A DNA stretch of 64,000 bases, from contig NZ_NKHK02000005.1 in NCBI RefSeq assembly GCF_002224245.2, forward strand, positions 124,001 to 188,000. Direction: 5' to 3'. Both the position numbers and the translations under genes were made by a program. This document shows positions 37,198 through 46,238 of the stretch, piece by piece. This DNA comes from Moraxella sp. VT-16-12. GTDB lineage: Bacteria > Pseudomonadota > Gammaproteobacteria > Pseudomonadales > Moraxellaceae. The notes below the pieces were generated by a model. That model worked only from the letters and a program-made list of their open reading frames with translations, made no database searches and was not told the origin of the DNA. Each line of letters starts with the position of its first letter. Position 1 is the stretch's first letter.

Positions 37198-38165
37198 TGG
37201 TCTGCCTGCTCATCAAGTCGTTTTGCTCCACGCAAATAGGCACTTCTGGCTCGTGGATTGCTTTTTATCTCATCATCAGTTGGTGCAATGCGATATGGCT
37301 TACCAAAGTATTTGGGACGTGCTGGTGGTAATGGTAGTTTATCATCACCATCATGTCGCCCACGACTGTGGTTATTTAAAAATTGCTTGATAATCCTATC
37401 TTCTAGCGAATGAAAACTTATCACCGCCAAAATCCCACCTGCCTTTAATGCTGTCAAAGTTTCATCTAAAAACTGTTTGACATCACCAAGCTCATTATTA
37501 ATAAAAATCCGCATCGCCTGAAAACTTTGTGTCGCAGGGTGTTTGCCCTTTTGCCAAGCGGGGTGAGCTTGTTTTATCACTTCGGCAAGCTCTAAGGTGG
37601 AATGATAGCTTTCCATGGATTTGATGGCACGAGCAATGCGTCTGCTGTGGCGTTCTTCGCCATATTCATACAAAACATCCGCCAAAGTCGTCTCATCAAC
37701 AGTTTTTAACCACTCACCCACGCTCTGCCCACGACTGGTGTCCATACGCATATCTACCACACCATCACGCATAAAACTAAACCCACGAGACCCATCATCA
37801 AGCTGGGGACTGGACACGCCCAAATCTGCCATGATACCGTCCACTTGCTGCATGCCAAGTTTGGTGAGATTTTTTTGCAAATGAGCAAAACTGTCATGCA
37901 CCACTTTAACACGCCCATCTGCCTTGGCAAGCTCTTGTGCCACTTGTATCGCTTGGGGGTCTTTATCAAACACAATGAGCGTGCTGTCATCGCCTAGATG
38001 ATTTAACAACAAGCGACTATGCCCCCCGCGCCCAAATGTTGCGTCCACATAAACGCCCGTCTTTGGGGCGGTCAAATCTGCCAAGTTTGCCACACCCAAC
38101 AACAAAGCAACCGTTTCGTTCAGCAAAACAGTTTCATGGACAAATGAGATGACGGGCATATTCAT
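37194..38165 (-). CDS. rsmH: 16S rRNA m4C1402 methyltransferase RsmH
   Basis: RsmH methylates N4 of C1402 in 16S rRNA. Motifs are SFVHETVLLNETV near the start, VDATFGRGGHSRLLL (SAM binding), GIMADLGVSSPQLDDGSRGFSF, and ISFHSLEDRIIKQF. The ATG at 38165 gives 323 residues; a GTG at 38222 would add 19 unconserved residues. It is the first gene of the cluster; no mraZ is visible upstream, where a convergent-free 80-base gap leads to the FKBP gene. Confidence 0.94.
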   Translation of the reverse strand: MNMPVISFVHETVLLNETVALLLGVANLADLTAPKTGVYVDATFGRGGHSRLLLNHLGDDSTLIVFDKDPQAIQVAQELAKADGRVKVVHDSFAHLQKNLTKLGMQQVDGIMADLGVSSPQLDDGSRGFSFMRDGVVDMRMDTSRGQSVGEWLKTVDETTLADVLYEYGEERHSRRIARAIKSMESYHSTLELAEVIKQAHPAWQKGKHPATQSFQAMRIFINNELGDVKQFLDETLTALKAGGILAVISFHSLEDRIIKQFLNNHSRGRHDGDDKLPLPPARPKYFGKPYRIAPTDDEIKSNPRARSAYLRGAKRLDEQADQ

Positions 38166-38245
38166 GGTGATGGCGTTTTTAATTTGATGAATGATAATAA
38201 CACCAAAACCAAGTGCGAACACTTGGCTTAGTGTTCACCGACAGC

Positions 38246-39067
38246 TTACTGTTTGGGCTGGTCTGCTGTGGCAGTTTGGGCTTGTTTTTGCAGTTCTGCT
38301 AGCTGAGCTTGCATTTTTGCCTGAGCGTCTTGGGCGGCTTTTTTGGCAGCAGCTTCATCTAATAGCTCCACGGTAAAAATCAACACGCTGTTTGGCTCAA
38401 TAGATGGGTTACCCGCTTCGCCATAAGCCAGCTCTGATGGGATATACAGCTCATACTTACTGCCTTCACTCATCAACTGCACACCTTCTGTCCAGCCTTT
38501 GATGACTTGATTTAATGGGAACTGCACAGGCTCACCACGCTCATAAGAGCTGTCAAACACCTTGCCATCAATGGTCTTGCCTTCATAATGCACAGTAACC
38601 GTATCGGTGGCTTTGGGTTTTTTGCCCGTACCTTCGGTAATGACTTTGTATTGCAGTCCTGATGCGGTGGTTTGTACGCCATCTTTTTTGGCATTTTCAG
38701 CCAACCATTTTTCGCCTGCTTCTTTGTTGGTTTTGGCTTTTTGCTCTATCTCTTTCACCATCTCTTCTTGGCGTTTTTGTTGGTAGGCTTCCAAAACTTT
38801 TTGCATTTGCTCTTCGGTTAAGGCACGCTTTTTCTCATCGCCACTGTAACCATCAGCAAACCCTTTTTCAAAGGCTTGTAAATTTAGGTCAGGTATGTCT
38901 TGTTTGCTACCACTTGCCATAAAATAACCAATGCTATAACCCACCTGTTCAAGCTCAGGGCTTTTGTCGGTGATGGTGATGTTTTTTTGTTGGTTGGCAG
39001 AGTTGCAGCCCGCCATCGCAAGCGTAGATACAGTCAGCATACTCACCAAAAGGGTACGATATTTCAT
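38246..39067 (-). CDS. FKBP-type peptidyl-prolyl isomerase, lipoprotein (FkpA/Mip-like)
   Basis: The 273-residue protein has a lipobox LAMAGC (C20) after a signal peptide, so it is probably lipid-anchored. An N-terminal helical dimerisation region (about 30-130) is followed by the FKBP domain: [39 protein letters not shown], and the [10 protein letters not shown] motif. A Gln/Ala-rich, Lys-containing C-terminal tail ends it. It acts as a periplasmic or outer-membrane folding factor. Confidence 0.92.
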   Translation of the reverse strand: MKYRTLLVSMLTVSTLAMAGCNSANQQKNITITDKSPELEQVGYSIGYFMASGSKQDIPDLNLQAFEKGFADGYSGDEKKRALTEEQMQKVLEAYQQKRQEEMVKEIEQKAKTNKEAGEKWLAENAKKDGVQTTASGLQYKVITEGTGKKPKATDTVTVHYEGKTIDGKVFDSSYERGEPVQFPLNQVIKGWTEGVQLMSEGSKYELYIPSELAYGEAGNPSIEPNSVLIFTVELLDEAAAKKAAQDAQAKMQAQLAELQKQAQTATADQPKQ

Positions 39068-39209
39068 AAATGTCTCAATGGGTAAAAAATAACAACCTAT
39101 AATAACAAAAAATTAACACAGATACCATGCACCCAATAAGAAAATTTTTAAGAGATTTCAACACTTTGGTAAAAAATTGTTATTTTAAATAAATTTTTAC
39201 GAAAAATAC

Positions 39210-39238
39210 TTGGATTTTTTATAAAATTGTAATATTAT
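39210..39238 (+). promoter_or_regulatory. Sigma-70 promoter of rpmJ2
   Basis: A -35 TTGGAT (39210-39215), 17-base spacer and -10 TATTAT (39233-39238) lie 32 bases before the ATG. The Zur-like operator overlaps the -10. Confidence 0.6.
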
Positions 39239-39244
39239 AACATT
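39228..39244 (+). promoter_or_regulatory. Zur-like operator
   Basis: TGTAATATTATAACATT matches 15 of the 16 defined positions in the core of the gammaproteobacterial Zur consensus (TGTTATAnTATAACATT). It covers the -10 of the gene for a zinc-independent L36, a classic Zur target. Confidence 0.65.
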
Positions 39245-39270
39245 ATATTTATTTTCAGGAATATTCACTC

Positions 39271-39411
39271 ATGCAAGTCCTATCATCGCTAAAATCTGCC
39301 AAAAACCGCCATGAAGATTGTCAAGTGGTTCGTCGTCGTGGTCGCACCTTTGTCATCTGCAAATCCAATCCCCGTTTTAAAGCGGTACAAGGTGGTAAAA
39401 AACGCAAATAA
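39271..39411 (+). CDS. rpmJ: 50S ribosomal protein L36, type B (zinc-independent paralogue)
   Basis: The 46-residue protein starts [20 protein letters not shown] and ends with [16 protein letters not shown], the pattern of E. coli YkgO. It is the longer type B form lacking the zinc ribbon of ordinary L36, with only two cysteines (C17 and C30). It replaces the zinc form when zinc is scarce. An AGGA ribosome site lies 10 bases upstream. The Zur-like box in its promoter fits this role. Confidence 0.92.
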   Translation: MQVLSSLKSAKNRHEDCQVVRRRGRTFVICKSNPRFKAVQGGKKRK

Positions 39412-39420
39412 GCATGAGTG

Positions 39421-39469
39421 TGCCTAATTTTTGTTGGTGATGTCTCAAAATTTGCTCATCAATTAGGCA
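39421..39469 (+). repeat. Inverted repeat with 9-bp arms
   Basis: TGCCTAATT (39421-39429) and AATTAGGCA (39461-39469) flank a 31-base loop that can itself pair (GATG/CATC). It lies just after the L36 gene, without a clear U-tract. Role unknown. Confidence 0.4.
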
Positions 39470-39629
39470 GTATGCTCCATAATCACCAAACTGGGATTTG
39501 TGGTTTACGCCTTATCGGAAAAACTTACCGTTGATATAGTTTGATGACATTTTGGCTTGCCAAAGAACATCAAACTTGCTTTAATAGTCTTATTATTTGG
39601 GTAATCTGCCCCAACAAAAGGAAAAAACC

Positions 39630-40031
39630 ATGAAAATCAACCATCTAGCCCTTGCTGTGGTGGCAAGTTTGAGCATTCATGCCTATGGTGCTACTGAGAT
39701 TAACGAAAATCATTTTGGTCCAAATTATGGCACGGCTGCTGCTGATTTGATTGTCGCCAAACCCTTACAACTGGCAGGAGCGGTCGCTGGCACTGCTTTG
39801 CATGTGGTAGGTCTGCCATTTTCTGCGGCATCTGACAGCGTGGAGACTTCTTATGAAGTGCTAGTCAGACAGCCTTGGGAAAAACTCAACCGTGGCGTAG
39901 GATATAGCGAAGAGTACGACACCCACATCAAAAATCAATACACCAATCCCAATGAAGTGCGTTTTGTGGTGGACAGACCCTCAGAGATTATCATCAACAC
40001 CGACCAAAGCGTACAGGTCAATCCCTACTAA
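39630..40031 (+). CDS. Small exported protein of unknown function
   Basis: The 133-residue protein has a signal peptide (MKINHLALAVVASLSIHAYG, cleavage probably after HAYG or YGA). It is followed by an Ala/Gly-rich hydrophobic patch (VAKPLQLAGAVAGTALHVVG) and a polar C-terminus. AAAGGA lies 7 bases before the chosen ATG. It may be a periplasmic or outer-membrane-associated protein; no family recognised. Confidence 0.65.
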   Translation: MKINHLALAVVASLSIHAYGATEINENHFGPNYGTAAADLIVAKPLQLAGAVAGTALHVVGLPFSAASDSVETSYEVLVRQPWEKLNRGVGYSEEYDTHIKNQYTNPNEVRFVVDRPSEIIINTDQSVQVNPY

Positions 40032-40041
40032 CTGCCCAAAA

Positions 40042-40064
40042 TAAAGCCCCGTTTGGGGTTTTAT
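40042..40064 (+). terminator. Rho-independent terminator
   Basis: AAAGCCCC, loop GTTT, GGGGTTTT and T residues follow 10 bases after the exported-protein gene. Confidence 0.75.
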
Positions 40065-40247
40065 TATTTGGCTTTTAAGTTCAAACTGACACCCAAACAT
40101 TAAATCAAACCATCACATTTTAACCCATCAAAATGGCTTTTGGCACAAATCCCTTCAATACCCCACTTTAAAAATAAAACACTCATGATAGCCAATTTGG
40201 GCAAATATCGGTTAAAATGGCGTTTATTTTACCAATCTGGAAACATC

Positions 40248-41081
40248 ATGAACCTATTTACCTTAGCTCAAAATCTTGCCCCCCAACAAGCCCTATCACA
40301 GATGGCAGGTCATCTTGCCAAAAGCCAAAACCCCTACATCAAAAAAGCCTTTATACACAGCTTTGCCAAGGTGTATGACATTGATTTGGCAGAATATCAG
40401 CGTGGCGATTTGAACGATTATGTCAGTTTTAACGACTTTTTTACTCGTGAATTAAAAGATACTGCCCGCCCCATTGATAAAACAACAAACAGCATCATCA
40501 GTCCTGCTGACGGCAAAATCAGCCAAATTGGCAACATCAAGCATGGACAGCTATTACAAGCTAAGGGGCGTGATTATGACGTGGGACAACTGCTGGCAGA
40601 TTTTGAGCTTGGCAAAAGCTTTTTAGATGGCTCATTTGCCACAATCTATCTTGCCCCCACCAACTATCACCGTGTACATATGCCCTTTGATGGCAAACTG
40701 ATTGCCACTCGCTATGTGCCTGGCACGCTGTTTTCGGTCAATAACACCACCGCCGAACATGTGCCTGACTTATTTGCCCGTAATGAACGTTTGGTGTGTG
40801 AGTTTGAGAGCGATTTTGGGCGTGCGTGCGTGGTTTTGGTAGGGGCGATGATAGTCGCTGGCATTGAGTGCGTGGCAACAGGTGCCATCAAACGCACGCC
40901 ATACATTCAACACCGCACGCATGATTTGACCCTACAAAAAGGTGATGAGCTTGGGCGGTTTTATCTGGGCTCTACGGCGATTATTGTCCTGCCAAAATCG
41001 GCACAAACAGCATGGGGCGATGATTTTGTGCATGGCAAAGTCGTCAAAATGGGGGAGAAAATTGGTCAATTTTACCAGTGA
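40248..41081 (+). CDS. psd: Phosphatidylserine decarboxylase proenzyme
   Basis: Psd makes phosphatidylethanolamine at the inner membrane. The 277-residue proenzyme has the conserved FNDFFTRELKDTARPID, SPADGKISQIG, NYHRVHMP and LFSVN motifs. The autocleavage motif LGST is present in GRFYLGSTAIIV; its serine becomes the pyruvoyl group. The ATG at 40248 matches the family's N-terminus; upstream in-frame starts would add 36 residues with no family counterpart. The following membrane-protein gene overlaps its 3' end. Confidence 0.94.
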   Translation: MNLFTLAQNLAPQQALSQMAGHLAKSQNPYIKKAFIHSFAKVYDIDLAEYQRGDLNDYVSFNDFFTRELKDTARPIDKTTNSIISPADGKISQIGNIKHGQLLQAKGRDYDVGQLLADFELGKSFLDGSFATIYLAPTNYHRVHMPFDGKLIATRYVPGTLFSVNNTTAEHVPDLFARNERLVCEFESDFGRACVVLVGAMIVAGIECVATGAIKRTPYIQHRTHDLTLQKGDELGRFYLGSTAIIVLPKSAQTAWGDDFVHGKVVKMGEKIGQFYQ

Positions 41082-41526
41082 TAACTCTGACACTTATCCG
41101 ATTGGCTCGCTATTATTGAATGCCATTGGCTCTGTGCTGATGGTTTGGGCGTGCTTGGTAGTGGCGTTTTTTATCAATAGCATCAATTTTGGCTTATTTG
41201 CTGGCACAATGTTGGCATATCTTGTTTTGATTATGCTCAAATCACAAAAGCCCATTTGGTCTGTGGTGCTGTTAATCTATTTGATGGTCAATATCTTGGC
41301 AATCATCACACTATCATACCATGACAACACCCATGATGATTGGTACATGGCAATGGTGGTTATTAACTTACTTGTACACACCATCACTGCCGTCAAGCTA
41401 TTTAATACCAATGCCCACCAAGTGCCAAAACAAATGGGCATGAGTTTATTGTTTTTGCTGCGTTATGGGCTGCCAAGTTTGTTTGGCATGGCGGTCTTTT
41501 TGGCGATAAGTAATGTTTCTGTTTAA
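41062..41526 (+). CDS. Hypothetical four- to five-pass membrane protein
   Basis: The frame is distinct from psd and overlaps its last 20 bases. The TTG at 41062 has a GGGGGAG ribosome site 5 bases upstream and gives a 154-residue, highly hydrophobic protein. Earlier ATG codons lie deep in psd and are unlikely. Four or five membrane segments are visible with a YHDNTHDDWYM loop. No family recognised; probably translationally coupled to psd. Confidence 0.65.
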   Translation: MVNFTSDNSDTYPIGSLLLNAIGSVLMVWACLVVAFFINSINFGLFAGTMLAYLVLIMLKSQKPIWSVVLLIYLMVNILAIITLSYHDNTHDDWYMAMVVINLLVHTITAVKLFNTNAHQVPKQMGMSLLFLLRYGLPSLFGMAVFLAISNVSV

Positions 41527-41532
41527 GACTAG

Positions 41533-42429
41533 CTACCACTGCAAAGACAAAGCTGACTCAAAACAAAACATCTCACCAGTAACAGGGTCAATGAATGACA
41601 GTGTTTTGGCAAGCAGTTGTAAGGGTGAGCTAAAATCACCCGCTTGGCGATGGCAAACTTTGGGATAATAAGGGTCATTTTTGATGGGGATACCCAAGTG
41701 CGACAGATGAACCCGAAGCTGATGAAGCTTACCAGTGGTGGGGGTTAGCTCATATTTTGCCCATTTGCCACGCCTATCTAACAAACGAATATTCGTACAA
41801 GTATTGGCAGGTTTGTCAGGATTGACACGCATGGTATAAAACGGCTCGCCCCGCTCTAAATGCAGGCACAAACTGGCAGGCAACCACTCACGATAAGGGG
41901 CGATGGCGTGGTAGGTTTTTTTGATGGTTTCATGAGCAAATAACGCATGATACAGATGACGACTGGCAGGATTTTTGCTGATGAGTATCAGTCCTGCGGT
42001 GTCTTTATCCAAACGGTGAAGCGGCGACAGATGAGTGTTGCCTGTATGGTTTTTTAGGCGGGTAAGTAGGGTTTGTTGAACGTGTTGTCCTGCGGGGGAA
42101 ACCGCCAAAAAATGCGGTTTATCCACCACCAAAATGTCCTGATTTTCAAAGAGTACTTGATGAGCAAACGGCACAGGCATCTCTGTACTAAGCTGTCTAT
42201 AATAATAAATACACCTACCATACTCATAAGGCGTGCTGACTGGCAAAGGCTGATGTTTATCATCTAGCACTTGGTTTGACTTAAAACGCTCTTGCCAAAC
42301 ATCACGGCTGATGTGCAAAAATTTTTGGCACAAAAAATCAATGAGTAGCTTTGGCGGATTGGGAAGCTTTTCAAGATAAAGCACGCTTGGCGAGACGCCA
42401 TTTTTCATGGGGGGCTTCATGGTCATCAA
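41533..42429 (-). CDS. RluA-family RNA pseudouridine synthase
   Basis: The 298-residue protein has the catalytic motif HRLDKDTAGLILISKN, whose Asp is the nucleophile, the QDILVVDKPHFLAVSP block, and GKLHQLRVHLSHLGIPI. The target (rRNA or tRNA) is not decidable by eye. The start overlaps the acyltransferase stop by 4 bases. Confidence 0.9.
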   Translation of the reverse strand: MMTMKPPMKNGVSPSVLYLEKLPNPPKLLIDFLCQKFLHISRDVWQERFKSNQVLDDKHQPLPVSTPYEYGRCIYYYRQLSTEMPVPFAHQVLFENQDILVVDKPHFLAVSPAGQHVQQTLLTRLKNHTGNTHLSPLHRLDKDTAGLILISKNPASRHLYHALFAHETIKKTYHAIAPYREWLPASLCLHLERGEPFYTMRVNPDKPANTCTNIRLLDRRGKWAKYELTPTTGKLHQLRVHLSHLGIPIKNDPYYPKVCHRQAGDFSSPLQLLAKTLSFIDPVTGEMFCFESALSLQW

Positions 42430-43088
42430 GGATTGTGATTGGTCATCAGCTCTTTTAGGGGCTTAGAAAGGTTTTGGCGGTGCTTTGGCACCACCCCAAC
42501 AAAATACTGATAAATCTTTGGCAAATCTGCATCAATATCACCTGTGGGATAAAACGGCGTCATAAAACGGATTTCTTTGGTAGCATAATCCATCGCCACA
42601 GGAATGATGGGCACGCCTGCTTGCCATGCCAAATAATAAAAACCCGTCTTCCAACTTTGCGTATAACCACGAGTGCCTTCTGGAGCAAGTGCCAAAAATA
42701 GCGGTTTGCCAGTGTTAAAACGGTCAATGTTTGCTTGTAGCACCGAGCCTTTTTTGTCCCTATCAATGGGTATCACGCCTGCCCAACGCAAAAACTGCGA
42801 CAGCAAAGGCACGGCAAACAGCTCTTTTTTGCCCATAATACGCGCGTCCAAATCTAAACCAATCACCATCGGAATGGCGTATAGCCCATCAATGTTGGAT
42901 GTGTGTGGCACACCAATCAGCACTGCTTGGCTGATGTTGGGAAGCTGTCCAACAGTTTTCCAGCCACACCACCGATAAAACCACCCTGCCAGTCGTTTGC
43001 TGATGTTGCCATGTCTGCGTGGCACTTTATCACCGAGCATATCAGCGGTCAAGGCGGTGTTGGTGTAATGAGTATTTGCCATCATCAC
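42426..43088 (-). CDS. PlsC-family 1-acyl-sn-glycerol-3-phosphate acyltransferase-like protein
   Basis: The 220-residue protein has the glycerolipid acyltransferase HX4D motif as HTSNID (about residues 59-64) and the EGTRG motif at about 136-140, with a hydrophobic surface typical of a peripheral membrane enzyme. Because a housekeeping PlsC usually has NHxxxxD, this may be a second or specialised acyltransferase. It is coupled to parE upstream (4-base overlap) and to the pseudouridine synthase downstream. Confidence 0.82.
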   Translation of the reverse strand: MMMANTHYTNTALTADMLGDKVPRRHGNISKRLAGWFYRWCGWKTVGQLPNISQAVLIGVPHTSNIDGLYAIPMVIGLDLDARIMGKKELFAVPLLSQFLRWAGVIPIDRDKKGSVLQANIDRFNTGKPLFLALAPEGTRGYTQSWKTGFYYLAWQAGVPIIPVAMDYATKEIRFMTPFYPTGDIDADLPKIYQYFVGVVPKHRQNLSKPLKELMTNHNP

Positions 43089-44983
43089 GCCCCCAAATCC
43101 GCCAAATCTCCCTTATCTTCTAGCCACACTTTTCTGTCTGATGCACGTTTTTTGGCAAGTAGCATGTCCATCACACTGGTAGTGGTCTGTAAATCGTCCA
43201 AATCCAGCTGCACCAAACGGCGTGTGTCAGGATTCATGGTGGTTTCACGAAGCTGCACAGCGTCCATCTCGCCCAAGCCCTTAAAGCGAGTGATTTGTGG
43301 CTTGGATTTGTTTTTGCTTTTTTTCAAAATGGCAGCCAGCTCAATATCATCTAGGGCATAATGCACTTCTTTGCCAATATCAATGCGATACAAAGGCGGC
43401 ATGGCAACAAACAAATGTCCTGCTTCCACCAAAGCACTAAAATGCTTGACAAATAAGGCACAAATCAAAGTGGCAATATGTAGCCCATCGCTGTCAGCGT
43501 CCGCCAAAATGCAAATTTTTTCGTATCTTAGCTCAGACAAATCATCAGAAGCTGGGTCCACCCCAATGGCAATGGCAATGTCATGAATCTCTTGACTGGA
43601 CAGCACCGTATCGTGTGAGACTTCCCATGTGTTTAAAATTTTACCACGCAATGGTAAAATCGCCTGAAAATGGCGGTCTCGGGCTTGTTTGGCAGACCCA
43701 CCAGCACTATCGCCTTCCACCAAAAACAGCTCCGCACCATCTTTAAACTCCCCCTTACAGTCTGCCAATTTACCCGGCAGAGCAGGGCCTTGGGTAATTT
43801 TTTTGCGGGCGACTTTTTGGGCAGATTTTAGGCGTTTACCCGCTTTGGTGATGGCAAGCTCAGCAATGGTTTTGGCGGTGTCTGGATGAGCGTGCAGCCA
43901 CAAGCTAAATGCGTCTTTGGCAAGCGTTTGTACCAAGGGGGCGGCCTCACGACTGGACAGACGCTCTTTGGTTTGTCCGCTAAACTGCGGTTCGGCAAAT
44001 TTTAAGGACAACACAAAACACACACCATCCCACACATCATCTGCCGTCAGGCGAACGCTTCTGGGCAATAGATTATGAATGTCACAAAATTCTTTTAATG
44101 CCTCAGTGATGCCTGTACGCAGCCCATTAACGTGCGTTCCCCCTTGGGCGGTGGGGATAAGATTGACGTAGCTTTCAGTGATGGGCGTACCACCCTCAGG
44201 CAGCCACGCAATGGCAAACGTTGCCCCACCACGCTCGCCTGTTTGTGGCTCAGCACTAAAATAAAATGGCAACTCAGGCAAAATCGCCATATCACCCAAC
44301 TCATCGGTCAAATACTGCACCACGCCATCACTGTATTGCCAGCTTTGGCTGTCATTTGGGTCAATTTCACTCACAAAATCAATTTTTAGCCCTGCTGACA
44401 GCACCGCTTTGGCTTTTAGGCTGTGTTTGAGTGCTTTGATGGCAAATTTGGGGCTGTCAAAATACTTGTCATCCACCCAAAAACGCACCTGAGTACCACG
44501 TTTTTTCTTGTTTGAACTTGGATTTTGGACAAGGGGCGTGGTTGGTACACCTTGCTCAAAATCCATAGTAAACTGACTGCCATCACGCCAAACAGTTACT
44601 TCAACACGCTTGGATAAAGCATTGACCACACTAATGCCCACCCCATGCAAACCGCCACTGATGGCATAATTATCGGTGCTAAATTTACCGCCTGCGTGTA
44701 GCCGCGTCAAAATCAGCTCCACGCCAGACTGCCCAAACTCTGGGTGAATGTCGGTCGGCATACCTCGCCCATCATCAAGCACAGACAGCGAACCATCGTC
44801 ATGCAATGTAACCACAATATGCTTGGCGTAGCCTGCCAAAGCCTCGTCCACTGAGTTGTCTATCACTTCTGCCGCCAGATGATTGGGGCGGGTGGTGTCA
44901 GTGTACATACCGGGGCGGCGACGGACAGGTTCTAGTCCTTCTAGAACTTCTAAGTTTTGGCTGGTGTAGTGCTTGGTACTCAT
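43085..44983 (-). CDS. parE: DNA topoisomerase IV subunit B
   Basis: ParE is the ATPase subunit of the enzyme that decatenates daughter chromosomes. The GHKL ATPase domain (GMYTDTTRPNHLAAEVIDNSVDEAL, LHGVGISVVNALS) is at the N-terminus. The TOPRIM metal site is in ELFLVEGDSAGGSAKQAR and LADADSDGLHI. MYTDTTRP distinguishes ParE from GyrB. The length of 632 residues is normal. parC is about 1.3 kb away on the same strand. Confidence 0.95.
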   Translation of the reverse strand: MSTKHYTSQNLEVLEGLEPVRRRPGMYTDTTRPNHLAAEVIDNSVDEALAGYAKHIVVTLHDDGSLSVLDDGRGMPTDIHPEFGQSGVELILTRLHAGGKFSTDNYAISGGLHGVGISVVNALSKRVEVTVWRDGSQFTMDFEQGVPTTPLVQNPSSNKKKRGTQVRFWVDDKYFDSPKFAIKALKHSLKAKAVLSAGLKIDFVSEIDPNDSQSWQYSDGVVQYLTDELGDMAILPELPFYFSAEPQTGERGGATFAIAWLPEGGTPITESYVNLIPTAQGGTHVNGLRTGITEALKEFCDIHNLLPRSVRLTADDVWDGVCFVLSLKFAEPQFSGQTKERLSSREAAPLVQTLAKDAFSLWLHAHPDTAKTIAELAITKAGKRLKSAQKVARKKITQGPALPGKLADCKGEFKDGAELFLVEGDSAGGSAKQARDRHFQAILPLRGKILNTWEVSHDTVLSSQEIHDIAIAIGVDPASDDLSELRYEKICILADADSDGLHIATLICALFVKHFSALVEAGHLFVAMPPLYRIDIGKEVHYALDDIELAAILKKSKNKSKPQITRFKGLGEMDAVQLRETTMNPDTRRLVQLDLDDLQTTTSVMDMLLAKKRASDRKVWLEDKGDLADLGA

Positions 44984-44999
44984 CTTGGCTTTATCAATA

Positions 45000-45371
45000 A
45001 AAATAGGCGTCTATTGTACAACAAAGGCAAGATTTTGAAAATGCACCTTGATTGATGGCAGTTAAGTGAATAAATAACTATTTTCAAATCACAATTTGCC
45101 ATCTAAACGCTTATCTTGGATAAAAATAAACAACAACACGAAACATCATCAAACATTGAGAGGTTTAAACATTAAAATACAATAACAAAATGATTCACCC
45201 AAAGACAGATTTAAATCAATTAAATGGGTGCAAATTGGCGTGTTTAAAAATAACATTTGGATAAAAACCATGAATTATTTTTGGATTGTTATCAATCTTA
45301 ATAGTTGTAATGATGAGGGTGATTTTTGGTCATTATCTTTTTATATGGATAGCTTACAAAGCTAATACAAA
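45000..45371. other. Intergenic, no supported gene
   Basis: This AT-rich stretch between parE and the hairpin at 45372 presumably holds the parE promoter. A 31-codon ORF with the ATG near 45270 has no ribosome site or recognisable features. Nothing else is visible. Confidence 0.35.
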
Positions 45372-45410
45372 CACGATAAAACCGCAAATGGGGGATTTGC
45401 GGTCTATCGT
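45372..45410 (-). repeat. Long near-perfect hairpin
   Basis: ACGATA pairs with TATCGT outside, and ACCGCAAAT (45381-45389) pairs with ATTTGCGGT (45395-45403) inside around GGGGG. It is not followed by a U-tract in either direction. It lies next to a coding-like fragment and may be a right-end hairpin of a decayed IS200/IS605-type element. Confidence 0.5.
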
Positions 45411-45552
45411 AGGAGGCTGTCGCTTCTTGCTATGTCCATACCTGTTCTGTCCATGATAACAGCGTTCGTCCTTGTGGCATTCCTACCTAAAACTGCTAGG
45501 GCTTTTTGCCTATCCTGTGCTGTTGGGTGTATTATGCCAAAATTGATAAGTT
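45408..45552 (-). pseudogene. Possible C-terminal remnant of a mobile-element gene
   Basis: On the minus strand a frame is open for about 48 codons up to a stop at 45408-45410. It reads through AQDRQKALAVLGRNATRTNA and MDRTGMDIARSDSLLR, with no start codon and ribosome site of its own and a stop codon just upstream. Placement next to a strong hairpin is what the 3' end of a tnpB gene with its guide-RNA end looks like. It is not similar to the intact TnpB at 9.5 kb, so the call is tentative. Confidence 0.35.
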
Positions 45553-45599
45553 AAGAAAATACGCCAATGTCGTCAAATTTTGTAAGCAAATGCTGACAT

Positions 45600-46238
45600 T
45601 TACTCACCAGTACGTACCCTAAGCTTGCTTATCCCGCAATATGTCTCATCCATTGTAAATACAAATACTTCACAATTTTTGGGACGAACAGACAGTTCAA
45701 ACTCACGAAATTTTTTCATATCAAACACCCTTGGGCTGTCGCCGTGCATCAGCTGCCACATGAGCATACCTAGCCACATACCATGTGTAAACACCACATA
45801 ATCACCATCTGGCAAACGCCCAAACTCATCACGCACCACTTTGACACGAGCCACTAAATCAGCAAAGTTATCCGTTGCGGGACTGTCTGCATATTCACTG
45901 TCTGCTTTTGCCCAAAATTTATCTGCCATGTCCGTGATTTGAGCAAAGGTTAAGCCTTTGATATGCTCATAATCCAAATAATTAAATTCACGAAGCTCAT
46001 CCATTTGTGTTGGTGTCATACCAATTTTATCCAAATAAGGGTAAGCTGTTTGGTGTGTGCGTACATAAGATGACACAAACACCCCATCTGGCGTGGCAAT
46101 GTGCTGATAGAGCCAATCAGACAGTTTGACCGCCTGATGTCTGCCAAGCTCAGTCAAGGCAATCTGATGATTTGGGCGAACCATCAGCCCAGCATTAGAC
46201 TCAGACTGAGCATGGCGAATCAGATAAAATTTTTTCAT
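45600..46238 (-). CDS. Histidine phosphatase family protein (phosphoglycerate mutase-like)
   Basis: The 212-residue protein has the RHAQSESN motif, whose first His is phosphorylated, and the second catalytic His in [10 protein letters not shown]. It may be a small-molecule or protein phosphatase. Its start overlaps the parC stop by 4 bases. Confidence 0.87.
   Translation of the reverse strand: MKKFYLIRHAQSESNAGLMVRPNHQIALTELGRHQAVKLSDWLYQHIATPDGVFVSSYVRTHQTAYPYLDKIGMTPTQMDELREFNYLDYEHIKGLTFAQITDMADKFWAKADSEYADSPATDNFADLVARVKVVRDEFGRLPDGDYVVFTHGMWLGMLMWQLMHGDSPRVFDMKKFREFELSVRPKNCEVFVFTMDETYCGISKLRVRTGE

Noticed and set aside
40942-41061. Upstream ATG extension of the membrane-protein ORF
   Set aside because: These 40 residues lie in another frame of the conserved psd gene; the TTG at 41062 has the ribosome site.
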